Origin: Chondrus crispus
Taxonomy: Eukaryota > Rhodophyta > Florideophyceae > Gigartinales > Gigartinaceae
Length of the DNA: 56,698 bases
Assembly: GCF_000350225.1 (NCBI RefSeq)
Contig: NW_005179119.1
Coordinates: forward strand, 45,920-102,617
Direction: 5' to 3'
Shown here: positions 18,896 through 30,560 of the stretch, piece after piece
How the letters are laid out: the number at the start of each line of letters is the position of its first letter
Numbering within the stretch: the first letter of the stretch is position 1
Notes under the pieces: model-generated
What the model saw: only the letters and a program-made list of their open reading frames with translations
Told to the model about the DNA's origin: nothing
Database searches by the model: none
Made by a program: the position numbers and the translations under genes

Positions 18896-21800
18896 TAGGC
18901 TTATTATGCGAAGGCCATGCCGCACGACTGGCAACACTTTTCCGCGTTGACAATCACGATAAACACATACGCTGAAACTGCTTCTACGGTCCCTATTCTT
19001 GTCACTCGTCGTGGCTTCCTCTCGTCATCTTTGATTCGGCAAATAGTTCTTGGTGCTTTAACTCCTGGCCGAATATTTAAAGTCTCTTGTGGCCCCTTAC
19101 TTTTCTCATTCATATCGTGGTTCCGATGCTGTGCAGTATATCACTCGCATAACGCCTTTCTATCTCCTGGCTACGATGCTTTGTTCTTTGAGTGAGAGGG
19201 AGGACTTCCTGTGATGGGACGAGAAGTTCCTTTGCCTTCCGCACGTAAGACTTGCTCGATAACGAACAAAGAAATATCAGAATATCTGGTCGTCTACTTG
19301 CAGGCGCTCGGGAGAGCCTCAAAGCTTCGAAAGACAGCCCTGACATGGTGGAAAGTAGCTTTTTCAAAACGCTACATACTGGGAGACGAGTACACAAATG
19401 CACGCTCTCTTAGTAGAGGATCAGGTCTATCGCCCCAATCTCTGAGTTTCCTCAGAATACGCAATTTTAACTTAAATCGTTAAGAAGTATGGTCTTTCGT
19501 GAGGGCAAGAGATCGAACGCCAAGTATGTTCACAAGAAATAGGCATGAAGCATTTGCAGTATTAAATATATTCAGATCGATGCAGGCCAAAAGAAAACAA
19601 TACCTCTTCCATGGAGTACAGCGATTCTGAGGCCTGCTAGCCCCGATGGCATTTGTTCGCATTGGAAATAAGAAGCACCAACGTTCCTGAAATACACTAG
19701 CTATGACTCCAACAGCGAAGGTATCTTCCCTCCAGTGGAATCAATTCTGATCAACATCAGTTCGGAGAGGTCCAATTATACTATCATTTTGATGATTCCT
19801 ACCATACAGAATTTATGCGTAGTTTATCTCCTTTGGGAAGTGCGAGCGTCGCTGCGGAGCTGAACGTCTTCTCGCAGCAAAACATATTAACATGTTGTGA
19901 TCAGTTGCTTCGCATTCTTTTCTCAACAACCGCCAATCACAAAGCCTTTGCACGTAAAAATGCAAATATGTGGTATTTTGGGAGGGGGGAGGGGGAGGGG
20001 AGGGGGAGGGGACCTTCGGTACACGTTCACTTATCGCGATATGAGGGAGTACTGGTTGAGGAAACCAGGTTACAACATACCGTATCCCGAAAAACGCTCT
20101 TCTCGTGTGTTGGAATAGCGAACGGAAACCTTCGGTTACGGACATGACCATAACCCAACCGCAGGAAGGCCACAGTCCAAGATTGGCGAATCCAAGGGCA
20201 ACAGGAGGTAGCATATGTGCGATTCGCGGGAGGCCAGCTCCTACGTCGTCCATTTCGCCCTTGGCCTAGTGGAGTGGCCTTGTCTTGAACAACGGGCAAG
20301 ATAGCAGCTATCTTTGAAATGGAACGTGGCTTTCGGTAAGCGATGCAAGGATTCCTATGAAGCTTTTGATATAGCGTCACTTTTGCGAATGACACACAAA
20401 CCGTGAGCTTCTGTTCTATAAAAAAAAATGAGAAGCACTGGTAGAAAATAGCGGTGCTCCATGCCAGCTCGTGCCAGCACGTTCACTTCAAGAAAAAAAA
20501 AGGTTATCTCCTCTGCGCGACACTCTAGCGAAGCGTAGAGCACTGTAGTATGAAAACCCCAAAGAAATGAGAAGGCAAGATGATGAAAATGGACATCTAT
20601 TCTGGGTAGTTGTCTTTTGAGTTCCATTGTGGACTCAGTTCGAACCGTGACTTCCTAAGGGGAGACCCTCATGGATTGACAGCGGTGTGGAGCTCAACAT
20701 TATGACATGAAAAGATGATGAAATTTTGGCGAGGGCAAGAAGATGCGAGTGTTTATTTCGACATAGGGAATTCCCTGTTGGAAATCAAGAGTTGTTTCGT
20801 CGTCTCCAGAGTAGTTGTGCAAGGCGAAAAGCCTCCCGAGAGCGTCGGTGAAAGAGCACTCAACATTACCAGTATATAATAAAGGCTATGAGACAAAGGA
20901 AACCAATCGAAAGCACACCTCGTGGCGAGGATGACCATGCGTGAGAATGCGTACAAATATATGAGGGTGACTATATAATAGACGGAGGCAACTCTAGAGA
21001 TTATTTGGTCGTCTCTGGCAGTTTTGTTTGGGTAGCGGCAACTCAAACGGAGGAGATTTCTGGCAGCGTTTAATTCTGTATCGAGTGTGCTCAGCGAATG
21101 AAGCTGGTAGTTAACCATAAAAGTATGCGATGCTAAAAGAGAGCTTCTTGGATGGATAGAGAAAGTGTTGTTGTCATGGCGAGAAGTGCTGTATCATCAT
21201 CAGAGGTAACTGCCACGCCCCTGGATGGATCGCTTCTGAGTGTAGTAGTAGTAATACATTGTACTGTATATGTTCATAAATATTATAGAGAAGGGGATTC
21301 CAAAAAGGGCGGTGGTGTGAAAAGTGGTGGAAGCAGAAAGAGAGAGAGAGCAAAAGGCGTTCAGGTCTCAACGGCCCTCCTAGGTAGGAGATGTTGGTGG
21401 TTACTGTAAAGAAGGTATTTTCCTTCTCAGTTGAGGATAGGGATTGGATGTCGGGCCTAATGTAAAGGGTAGCAATGATTCGACTTCGCAGCAAAGTGGA
21501 CTGTCCTTCGCTGTCGTCGCATCCACGCCTGTCCGCCACGCGTTTGCATCATGGATCCTACCGTGAGATTGGGATCAACGTGGCATGGCGGAGGTAATCC
21601 GCGTACAGTAAAACCAAACAGGAATTCAAATGCAATAAAGCTGTAAGACATCATCGATAAGCAATCCGGAGGAATAAACGTCCCACGCACAAAACCATGA
21701 TCCACTCTCCCGACTTTCCTTTTCCGTATCCCCGCTTCACTGACTGCACTTGCTTGTTGCCGCCGTGTTCCCCAGTGCACACATCCTCTTCCTCATTCGC

Positions 21801-22042
21801 GTTCCTTTGGAACATCTCACGACTTTTCGCTACTCTCCAACATTGGCTCACCGCAGACAACTTCACTGGGTTGGTGCCCATCCCACCACTCCCTGTATTC
21901 AAGCAGCAAGTGAGGTATCTATCCAGATACTCTGGACGAAAGCCGTTTGCCGTGCATCTACGTTCTCATACAGTCTGCCGCTTGCCACCCTCGCTCGCTG
22001 TGCCTCACTCGTCTCGCATATAACAGCGACACAACAGACATC
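18896..22042. other. 3.1 kb without a recognised gene
   Basis: Open frames are short and show no domains. A G-rich tract lies at 19980-20012. The right end, from about 21690, becomes C/T-rich and probably is the leader of the gene at 22043. No LTR, tRNA or transposase signature was seen. Confidence 0.5.
19980..20012 (+). repeat. G-rich tract with quadruplex potential
   Basis: Six runs of three to six G are separated by single A residues (GGGAGGGGGGAGGGGG pattern). More than four G-runs with one-base loops is a classic quadruplex-forming arrangement. No gene adjoins it. Confidence 0.8.
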
Positions 22043-22666
22043 ATGTTCCGCACACCGGCGCTATCCCACAATCATCATCATCACCCAAAGAGCCCCACAA
22101 TGTCACCGTCAAGCTACCGCCACCTCCTCGTCAGTTCCGCGTCAAACTGGAATTCAAACTGCACTATGCATGATCCAGGCAGTGGGGACTCTATCGCAGA
22201 ACTGCGCTTCTCAGGCAGAAGTGGCAGTGGCAGCTTGATCATTTGGGACAGATCTTCTACATTTGAGGTAAGAAAGGAAGGGCATGGTACTCATTGGACG
22301 CTTCTCGGATCCAACGGAAAGGGGAGGCTGGCCACTGCGACGAGTGGTAAGAGAAAGTCTGAGCGTGTGGTGAAGATTGATATGGGAAAGTCGTCGTGGG
22401 AACTCGTGAGTGGGCGGAGTCGGATGCGAAAGCGATGGGACTTATATAAGCTTAGTTCAGGATATTCGAAGAAGGGGTCGAAACACGTCAGGACCACGAA
22501 GAAGAGGGAGGACCTGGTAGGGGAGGTCGTGGGGCACGGGTGGAGGAATGGCGAGCATGCTGTCTATGTGCGTGAAGATCTACCGATGGAGATTGTTGCT
22601 TTCGCTGCATGGATGGTGAGAAAAGGGGCGAAGGGGGATAAGCGCGCTGCGGAGCGGGGTGGATAA
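22043..22666 (+). CDS. Small hypothetical protein, possibly LURP/tubby-like
   Basis: The frame has 207 codons. The ATG in CATCATGTTCC is the first after the C/T-rich leader. Residues 1-50 are His/Ser/Pro-rich. From about residue 60 the pattern looks like beta strands: LIIWDRSSTFEVRKEG, THWTLLGSNGKGRLA, VVKIDMGKSSWELVS, WDLYKLSS, AVYVREDLPMEIVAFAAWM. The alternating strands and the closing hydrophobic helix recall LURP-one-related or tubby-C-terminal-like small proteins. That resemblance is by pattern only and is tentative. The gene is isolated, with no neighbour within 500 bp. Confidence 0.5.
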   Translation: MFRTPALSHNHHHHPKSPTMSPSSYRHLLVSSASNWNSNCTMHDPGSGDSIAELRFSGRSGSGSLIIWDRSSTFEVRKEGHGTHWTLLGSNGKGRLATATSGKRKSERVVKIDMGKSSWELVSGRSRMRKRWDLYKLSSGYSKKGSKHVRTTKKREDLVGEVVGHGWRNGEHAVYVREDLPMEIVAFAAWMVRKGAKGDKRAAERGG

Positions 22667-23178
22667 CGTAAGAAGTGAATTTCAACAAATGAAGATTTCC
22701 ATCAACATGTCGTGGGTCTGTTTTCGTCGTGGAAAGTATCGCGACGTGTGAGGATGATGCATAGATGCCTTCCCGTTGGGGAAGAAGGGAACCTCTGATA
22801 CCCAGTTAAGAGCTGTGGGGGGAACGAATATGTGGAGAAGAGATTGCAGAACTGATTGCAGAACTGATTGCCGTAAGGGCCCGCGCTTGAAGGTAGTCTT
22901 GTGACCTAGACATACTGGAGAGCGTAAATTTACGCTTCTGTGAAAAAAAGGGCGATGACTTCCGCCGCCGTCGCGTGCTGTCGGACGGCGGCCATAAATA
23001 CTGTAAAAATGTCTACAACAAGGGTATCATACGTCAGCCTGCAAGTTGTGAGACAGAATTCTGCTAGAATTTTTCTAAACACGTGTGCAACGTGTGAGTA
23101 GGAAACTTCATTCGCGATGCTTCTTACAGAGCAAACGCAAATACAGTGGGGACCACGATATAAGAGCACCCCGTGCCA
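22667..23178. other. Intergenic DNA with a palindrome and a hairpin
   Basis: A perfect 16-bp palindrome AGCGTAAATTTACGCT lies at 22921-22936. A 9-bp hairpin pairs GCCGCCGTC (22964-22972) with GACGGCGGC (22984-22992). A 12-bp tandem repeat of GATTGCAGAACT occurs near 22840-22870. No gene is seen. Confidence 0.7.
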
Positions 23179-23183
23179 ACCCT
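23179..23183. repeat. Target site duplication ACCCT, copia 2 (left)
   Basis: ACCCT precedes the left LTR and recurs at 29644-29648 after the right LTR. Confidence 0.92.
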
Positions 23184-23609
23184 TGTTGTGAAATCCAGGG
23201 GGGGAAGATACAAAAATATTCTTCCAGTGTGTGTGACAAAGGATGGTCGTCTCGCACAGAAGCGCACGGGGTCTCGGGTACGAACGCGGTAGCAAATTCT
23301 TGCCAAAGAATATCGTGAATACTCACAGTTGGTGATTTATTACGTGCCCTTTCTTCTTCTTTTCCTCGCTCTACAAAGCGGTAGGGTACATACATTTGTC
23401 AGTAACAAGAACGCCGCATCTCTAATAGTTGCGCTCGCTGTCTGCATTATTTTCTGTCAGCTCTCCGAAATGTTGTCTGCTTCTTCCACATTATCAGCAA
23501 CGAGCTTCTACACGTGTTATCTGTTTCAACGTATCCCATCTCGCACACGTGTGTCCGTTGTGAGTACACACGAGTGTTGACGACTGACAAGCACATGTGT
23601 TTCTCTACA
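23184..23609 (-). repeat. 3' LTR of copia 2 (left)
   Basis: This 426-bp LTR is uninterrupted and shows the pre-insertion sequence, GCTGTCTGCATTA, of the site that is split in the partner LTR. It includes several CACGTGT-type motifs near 23512-23560. Confidence 0.92.
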
Positions 23610-25307
23610 CACCTGCAATTTTCTTGTCGGAGGACAACACCTGCCTGTGCAGCGGGGCCATGACCCACTGTCGGACGTCGTGTTGCACAAGGTGAGAGCG
23701 GAGCAATCCCTGTAGGGCGCTGTTGCTCTTAATTTTCGTCAGGGCGTCAGCGTAATTAACCTCGGAGCTGATAAGGGCAACATTAGAAATGACGTTCGTT
23801 TGATATGCTTCTCGTGCTGCCGATATGTCAACCATTAGTCTTTTTTTGTTGTATACCTCGACTTAGTCAAAACTTGGAATAGAGCCTCGCTATCGGTGAA
23901 CATCAGCAGCGGAATTGATCGCCCTAAAATTCTTGAAAGGTCGTGTTTGATTAAGTGTGCGCAGTCAAAGCCTTCTACAAAAGCGAGAGTTTCACCAGCC
24001 ATTGATAATCGCATCACTGGCGTCGATTTGTATGAAGAGTAATGCAGAAACGCGCATCGATCAAACTTGTCTGCTAACAAAATCAAGTACCCCAGCTGCG
24101 ACCTATTCTGTTCCCTGTTGTTATGTGAGGCGTCAGTGTACACCAGCAGCCTAACCGAATTTATGTCGAGCTTTGGGAATCTCAGCTGAACCTCTGCCGT
24201 TTGCTTCAAATGCTTGACAATTCTGTCCAAAGCCTGGTTACAGTGAGTGTCATGAATGCGTTCAGTGATCTGTGCAGCAAAGGACACAGCGCATGCTATG
24301 TCTGGTCTCGTGTGTACGACCCAGGCCAGACGAGCCCGGAGAGATCTAAACTCTTGAAACGTGGAGGTCTTTGTCAGGAACCTTAGTCTCTCGATATATT
24401 TCTTTTGAGATAACTTTCGCTCATTCCTATCCGAGGTGTCACATTGGAGCCCTGTATAGGAGAAACTTGTTTCGTTGTTCAGTTTGATGTCGAATTCATT
24501 CTTGAAGTGGGTTTGCAAGCGCTTTTTCTCTTCCTTTGTACCTGCTTGAAAAACATCATCCACGTACGAGCCTGATAGGGATACTAGTTGGTCCCTTATT
24601 CCTCTAAAGAATAGAGCAAAATCCCCTGTCGACTGTTCCATTCTCAGTTTTTCTAGGTGAAACTTGTGATTGGTCTCACACCAATAATCTCTGGAGTCAG
24701 TCAATCCATACAATGGTTTCAATATTTGCACTAGTTCATCTGGTCGAAGTTCAATGGATGCTGGGCGAGTAAACACCTTGCGTTGTAGCTCTGATGCTGC
24801 TTGTAGATACGCCTGTTTTACATCGAGTGACCATACTTCGAATCCAAGAAGAGGAGCCAATGCCAACATAATGCGCACTGACGATTGTTTCAGATTGAAT
24901 GTATTGTGCACCACGGAGTGCTTTTCTCTATCGCGATGTCCACCAAGGACTAAGCGAGCCTTATAAAGTGTGGATCCATTATCTGCGTGTTTGATTGTGA
25001 GGACGTATCGTGACGGGACTATGTTCGGATGCGGTCCTGCCTCCTCTTCAAGTACGATCTTAAAGGTTCCCTTCTCAATTAGCCCGAGTATTTCTTTTCT
25101 TTTAGCATCGTCGAACAGATGTTCTCTAGCATCTCCAGGTTCCAGCGTTTCGGTATGCATTACTGTGTTATGGTCGGTTTCAGATCTAGAGAATTGTTCG
25201 TCATATGTTGGGTGTCGTTGCAGTGGTGCCGGTCGAAGTTGAGCTATGTTAAAAGGACGTGGGCCAGTACTTTCTCCTAGTTGCAGACGTATGCATTTCT
25301 CCTCCAC
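23605..25307 (-). pseudogene. copia 2 reverse transcriptase and RNase H
   Basis: Minus-strand blocks include KEILGLIEKGTFKIV, YKARLVLGGHRDREK, VWSLDVKQAYLQA, LKPLYGLTDSRDYW and the catalytic SGSYVDDVFQAG. RNase H follows (LLVYTDASHNNREQNRSQLG, MLFTDSEALFQVLTK), then the usual tail in a shifted frame (MVDISAAREAYQ, EVNYADALTK). The frame change sits exactly at a run of seven A on the coding strand (about 23849-23855), typical of slippage or sequencing error. This copia branch, with integrase text such as HVIDAGTRFSTAAFL, differs from copia 1. Confidence 0.9.
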
Positions 25308-25312
25308 CGATG

Positions 25313-26876
25313 CTACGAGATGTGGACCAGTATATATTGTTTTAGGCCTTCCCGGTACACGTATGCGAAGTCTCCTGATACGTAAACGTGATCCGCAGCC
25401 GGTGGCGGTACAGTGCGTAGGCCTTGCTGCACAATGCTCTTGGCCACCACTTTCTCGTATTCCTGTCTTGCCGTGCAGGCCGGTCTCAGTCGCTCCCTTT
25501 GTACAGGAAAATCACGCTCGGATATATCGGGCAGTTTCGGGACTACCCCAAAAACCAATAGCGTGGGCACCAGTCTATGAGGTCCAACGGTCTCGTTCAT
25601 TGCTTGGACCGATTTAGCAAGGGCTATATCTTCGGGCAAGGCGCGGTGATCACACAGTACTTTTCAATAAATTGTTCGGAGTGTGGAGTGATACTTTTCG
25701 CCAATCCCTAAGGAATTGTGACTTTCTGTTCCTGTGTTAAGTAGCTCAATTCGGGAGGATTCGCAGTTGTATTTCCATTCTCGAGAAAGAAAGACAGACC
25801 CTTTTGATCTGTAAGTAATGATTCCGGGAATCCAACGTAAACTGAAGACCAAATTTTGATAAACGTATTCCAAATTGTGGTTGTGCTACTGTCCTTCAAA
25901 AATGCTGCGGTACTAAAACGAGTTCCAGCGTCTATAACATGCAACACGGGTCTAGACTTTTGCCGTCTGTCTTTCAGAAACATGATGTCCATCAATATGC
26001 GATGATTGAATTTGATCTTATCTGCGTCTCTGATGCGAAATGTGATTTGTTTGGGAGCATATAGAGTGCACGTCTCGCATGCCTTTGATACATCCTTGAG
26101 GGTCTTCAGAGTATCGGGTTGCAGGTTCTCCGGATCAGCTTTGCGCAAAAGGTCGTAAAGTTTGCGTGATGAAGGGTGGAGCATGTGTCGATGTAACCTC
26201 TCCAATTGGTTCCGAGTGAAAAATACTGAAAACGAGCATGGGTTCCAACAGAGATACAAATGTCCATGTTTCATTTGCAAAGGGAGTGACCAATCTTGTT
26301 TTGTACAATTGAGGGATCGTTTCAGTACTGAAGGTTCCAAGCAATGCTGCAATAATACGTATAGTCCAATAAGCATCGGAATATTTTCACGAACTTGTCT
26401 ACCTTCAATGGTATAGTGCTTCCCGGAGTTGGTAGTAGGATTGCCATTTTGCCAAGTGAGCGTGTAGGATAGGGGCCAAATCTGAAACAGGTTCGAGATG
26501 GAGACAGATTTAGCTTGATACACATTGCCCTGCAGTAAGCTTTTGCTTGGCTGAGCCCGATCAAGGATCGAGGTGATCCAATGTCAATGCATGCACCGGC
26601 AAATTCCGGGGGTGGGCCTGCAGAATACCTTTTCGATTTGAGAAAGGCGTCTCTCACGTAGTGTATATCGATCGGGATCCGTTCCTCGGGCGAACTGTGT
26701 TGCCATTTCCTTTGACCGATGCTCCGCCGTGTCCCACAAATCGTTCTACACCTATGCATCTTAGAACCCGTAGCAAGCGTTGGAGATCGTGAGTATGTAG
26801 GTAGTGGAGCTTTGTCAGCCAGCGAACTGTCCACGAAAGGTGCGCTGGCAGTCAAAAATCCCCTGTGTCGTTGCAT
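25313..26876 (-). pseudogene. copia 2 protease and integrase
   Basis: In order on the minus strand: a protease-like motif CIDIGSPRSLIG near 26590; a pre-integrase zinc region (LHRHMLHPSSRKLY with CETCTLYAP); integrase core segments (ILMDIMFLKDR, VLHVIDAGTRFSTAAF, SVYVGFPESLLTDQKG); and, after a gap with stops near 25640-25710, the integrase C-terminal domain (VPTLLVFGVVPKLPD, DFAYVYREGLKQY). The parts occupy different frames, so at least two frame changes are needed. The expected NG..E stretch of the core falls in the disrupted segment. Confidence 0.85.
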
Positions 26877-27046
26877 ATCTCTTGGGGCTCATCATCGCTT
26901 CCTAGACCAGTGAGCAAAGTTTCGAATGTATTCTGAAGAGAATCGTCTAGACCGGAACCGGACTCCGCGGCGCTGTAAAGGCTTTCGAAAGTGTTGAGAG
27001 CGCTGTGTTCTTCGCTTCCGTTGCACGGGCCATGCCCATTTTCGGC

Positions 27047-28582
27047 TTATGCAGCATATTCTGCATACGAATCCTCTTGGTCGGCTAAGGAAAAAAGGAC
27101 TTGGGCAGCTGCTTTGTCCGTTCCTCCATTTTCTTTGATACGAGCTCTGATAATGTCTGTCATCGTAGACCTTTTGTCCGAGCATTCATTTTTCCAGTGG
27201 CCAACCTTTTTACAGACTAGACACTTTGTTCTTTGTTTTAGAGCCTGAAGTTTGCTGGGCGTTCTTCTTTTTCGATTAAACTTGTTAGAGCTATATCTGT
27301 TCGTTGTGTTCCTTTTTCTTGGGATATGCTTTCCATAGGTCTCACCATAGAACACTGAGTCAGCGGGATTTCCTTTTGGTGAGGTGTCCGATTTTTCTCT
27401 ATTGTCTACGAGTGTCAAGGCTGAGACCAGCATAGCATAAAGCGAATTGTAGTCCATGCCCCTCTCTTTGCCATTCGCGGTTATTCGTGCGGTAAGGACG
27501 TGCTCAGCCCAAGGCTGTCAGTCGACAATTCCTGCGAGGAACTCACCCATGCGTCCATCTTGATGTTCGTTTTGGTATGATGGTCCGCATTGTGGGATGT
27601 ATTCTAAAATACGTGAATGTGCAGCTGCTAGAGCCTCCATATCTGAACATGACTTTTCGCTCTTAATTCCAGAAAAGGAGAGTCGACGAAGGTATGCTAA
27701 GGCCTGAGACTGATGTTGTTTGGAGCTGAACCTTTCCAAAATCATATCGAATGCAGCTTCGCTATTTTCTGCAGTGCTTCGTACTGTAGAATAAAAATAT
27801 TCCTGAGCTATACCTGACAAACAGTTGTGCATCAATTGAACGCGATCCGTTTCCGGAATTTCTTGCTCAAACACTAGTTCTTCGAATTTCCTCTTGACGA
27901 TGTGCAAATGTATTCCAGTCCCGGGTGATCCCGAAAAATTTTCATTATTGTGATGAAATCCATTTGCAACAGCCTGTCTCTTTTTCGCCAGGTTTTGCTT
28001 CCTCGGGATAGAATTTTCAAGCGGAACGGTTGCTCGCAGATTATCCTTTTGTTGAGGTTGATATTCCAGTGGTTGTTCAGCTGCATCGTTCCTTGCAATA
28101 CGCGTGTCTTGTTGTATTCCTACCTCATCACGAGCAAGGTCAGTCTCTGCTGGGGTGTATGTCAGTATTTCTGGGTTACTCTGTTCTGGCACAAAATCAG
28201 GTTTGAATGTTCCAAACTTTTTGTAAGCTTGTAGCATTTGCTGGGCTTCATTTAAAACATCAGGAATGTCCGAAAACAGTGCTTCTATTACTTTGTTCGG
28301 AAGCGGTATACCTGCAGCATAACTAACTTCCACTCCACAAACCTCAATTACTTTTCGGATGGCTCGAAAAATCTGCCTTTTTTCCATCACCGGGTCGACT
28401 AGTAGAACATCTGGAGAAAGACAATCTTTTAAGAAAGATACAATTTCTTCGGCTGGCAGGTCAATAGCTTCATCAAGTTCCACGCAAATGTTTTCGATGA
28501 GCGGGTGGGTTCGATCCACTTTGCTGATGTGTTTCTTGATCGATTCCAAGTCGCGTTGCGACAGTTGCGATGAGGGATCCAT
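27047..28582 (-). pseudogene. copia 2 Gag with an in-frame stop
   Basis: The frame opens with an ATG only 38 bp inside the LTR and runs 354 codons to a TGA at 27518-27520. It then continues in the same frame for over 150 codons to a CCHC knuckle, CLVCKKVGHWKNEC. An acidic tail follows beyond a further stop near 27047. The Gag core includes RVQLMHNCLSGIAQEYFYST and a helix-rich capsid-like region. Resumption in the same frame after TGA points to a simple nonsense mutation. Confidence 0.85.
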
Positions 28583-28620
28583 AACGATCGATTAAACTAG
28601 ATTTCGTATAAACTTGCAAG

Positions 28621-29643
28621 TGTTGTGAAATCCAGGGGGGAAGATACAAAAATATTCTTCCAGTGTGTGTGACAATATCCAAAGGATGGTCGTCTCGCGC
28701 AGAAGCGCACGGGGTCTCGCGTACGAACGCGGTAGCGAATTCTTGCCAAAGAATATCGTGAATACTCACAGTTGGCGATTTATTACGTGCCCTTTCTTCT
28801 TCTTTTCCTCGCTCTACAAAGCGGTAGGGTACATACATTTGTCAGTAACAAGAACGTCGCATTTCTAAGAGTTGCGCTCGCTGTCTGTGTAGCATAAACA
28901 CCGCAACGTCGAGGGGGTGTATGGACAGTCCTGCTAGACCCTGATCGGAGAAGGGAAGCAACCCCATCTAACGGAACCGGGCGAGCCCGGGTAGCGGTGG
29001 TAGAGCGGGTACGGTCGGGGACGCGCGCACGCGCGGGCCGATCTACGCCTCGACGCCCCGGCGCAGCGCTGGGTGACGTACCAGCGCTGACGGGCAGAGG
29101 CGGATCTAGAGTCGCTTGCGTGCTCCGGCGTCCCCTGCCCGCTCGGCTCCTAACTAGATACGGGCTAGTGGGAACCCGTTCTAGAATTAGCGGGGCGAGC
29201 TTGACCAGAGGCTTGGGTTCTGGACAAGCTCGTGCTTGTCCTTCCCCTCCGCCGCCAGCCTGCCCTAGTATTTAATGTACAAGTTAGTCTATCATACTAC
29301 AGTACAGTACGGACCGTGCTGTAGAGCTACTGTAGTCAGCGCGGGTCGTCCTGCGCTCCGGTACTGTCGGTCATCGGGGCTGACAGTACACGTGTGTTAC
29401 ACGTATGATACACATGGGGCACACGTGTGTGATGTAATCTAAATCTAGTTCCACGGGATGGAGTTATACTACAGTCTGCATTATTTTCTGTCAGCTCTCC
29501 GAAATGCTGTCTGCTTCTTCCACATTATCAGCAACGAGCTTCTACACGTGTTATCTGTGTCAACGTATCCCATCTCGCACACGTGTGTCCGTTGTGAGTA
29601 CACACGAGTGTTGACGACGGACAAGCACATGTGTTTCTCTACA
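28621..29643 (-). repeat. 5' LTR of copia 2 (right), split by an insertion
   Basis: After removal of 28888-29473 and one copy of GTCTG, 432 bp remain that align to the left LTR, with one 7-bp insertion near 28675 and one G fewer in a G run. The palindrome CTTGCAAG (28613-28620) abuts it at the position where a primer site would be expected. Confidence 0.92.
28888..29473. mobile_element. Solo-LTR-like insertion, 586 bp
   Basis: The insert begins TGTAGCATAA and ends TTATACTACA, so its ends are TG...CA with short inverted termini. It is flanked by the 5-bp repeat GTCTG (28883-28887 and 29474-29478), and the empty site is preserved in the partner LTR. It is GC-rich and has no open coding region. 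These are the marks of a solo LTR left by recombination, or of a small non-autonomous LTR element. Near its right end are clustered ACACGTGT and GTACAGTAC motifs. Confidence 0.85.
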
Positions 29644-29648
29644 ACCCT

Positions 29649-30111
29649 TCATCATCGCCAATTTCGTTGAGGTTCCTGCATATCTACAAACGTGGTCCGA
29701 TAGGCCAGGTACGAACTTGGCCCCGGGGGTACCAACCACAGGACTGCACATCCACATCCTATTCCATCCAGCTCTAACACGTGTCAGATTTGGAACGAGT
29801 TGAGCCTTCATACAGTATATCAGGTACCATTTGCATTGGGTTTATATTGCAGTACATACCAGAACCATGCCCTTGGCAGTGATATACAACACCCAATATC
29901 ATATAGCTGGAAATAAATGGGCGTCTTGAGGACTCTTTCGAACACATAGTAGTCTTTGACATCATACCGTCATTCCGTAGCACAAACCTCCACTTTCCGA
30001 ATAAGGTAACTCGATATTCTTGTACCTTCACTATAACTTCCGTACATATTTTTTCTTCCCTCTACATCCACAAAGACAACGCAGTAATCCTACACTAATT
30101 ACCATCTCTCT
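29649..30111. other. Intergenic DNA, right flank of copia 2
   Basis: No gene is recognised here. Frames on the minus strand may be decayed parts of the sequence next to it at 30112-30560. Confidence 0.4.
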
Positions 30112-30560
30112 CTACGGGAACACTTCTGGATGTGTTGTGAACGCATGACCCATCACTTCAAAAAACGCAAGGCTTATTCGTGACTGCATCGAATCTGGAA
30201 TACAAGATAATCGTTGCTTATTTCCGTATAATGGGCTGACAACCCATAGATATGAAACCAATATTGCTAATCGTTTGATTGAATGAGGTGGTATGCAATC
30301 AAGCAATACATCGTTTCCACAAACGTCGTACTCAAACCTCCGGTGCCCAAAGACATCAACTACATTCGTGTTCCCGTCTTGAGGGTTCGATTCTTTCAAT
30401 ATTCGCAAGACAAAAATCGGAGCAGCCGTTTTCCTAGGGCTGCGAAACATTCCTTGAATAATGCCAAATCGAATTTCTCCATCCAGCTGGTGCACATCTG
30501 AATCTCTTCGAGACTTTGTTTGGTACACTTCTGTACCGGCGTATGCGATTTGTTTGCACT
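30112..30560 (-). pseudogene. Possible transposon-associated protein fragment
   Basis: About 150 codons on the minus strand give IAYAGTEVYQTKSRRDSD, LDGEIRFGIIQGMF, APIFVLRILKES and VFGHRRFEYDVCG. The arrangement of a Y.G..Y.TKSRRDS segment, then G.I..FG.I..., resembles the C-terminal part of proteins that accompany CACTA/TNP-type transposons in fungi and algae. The match is by pattern memory only. No start codon lies at the boundary of the conserved part, and upstream sequence is GC-rich and non-coding, so it is probably a truncated fragment. Confidence 0.35.

Larger units (their letters stand above)
23184..29643 (-). mobile_element. Decayed Ty1/copia element (copia 2) with a nested insertion
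   Basis: LTRs at 23184-23609 and 28621-29643 begin TGTTGTGAAATCC and end TTTCTCTACA. The element is flanked by the 5-bp duplication ACCCT (23179-23183 and 29644-29648). It reads on the minus strand as gag, protease, integrase, reverse transcriptase, RNase H, so it is Ty1/copia. The LTRs differ at about ten single bases plus a 7-bp and a 1-bp indel over about 426 bp, so it is older than copia 1. The coding region shifts frame several times and has in-frame stops. Its 5' LTR (the right one) was split by a 586-bp insertion. No TGG-type primer site follows the 5' LTR. Confidence 0.95.

Noticed and set aside
20753..21118. Minus-strand 121-codon frame
   Set aside because: No recognisable domain, no upstream leader and ordinary composition. 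It is treated as a chance frame.
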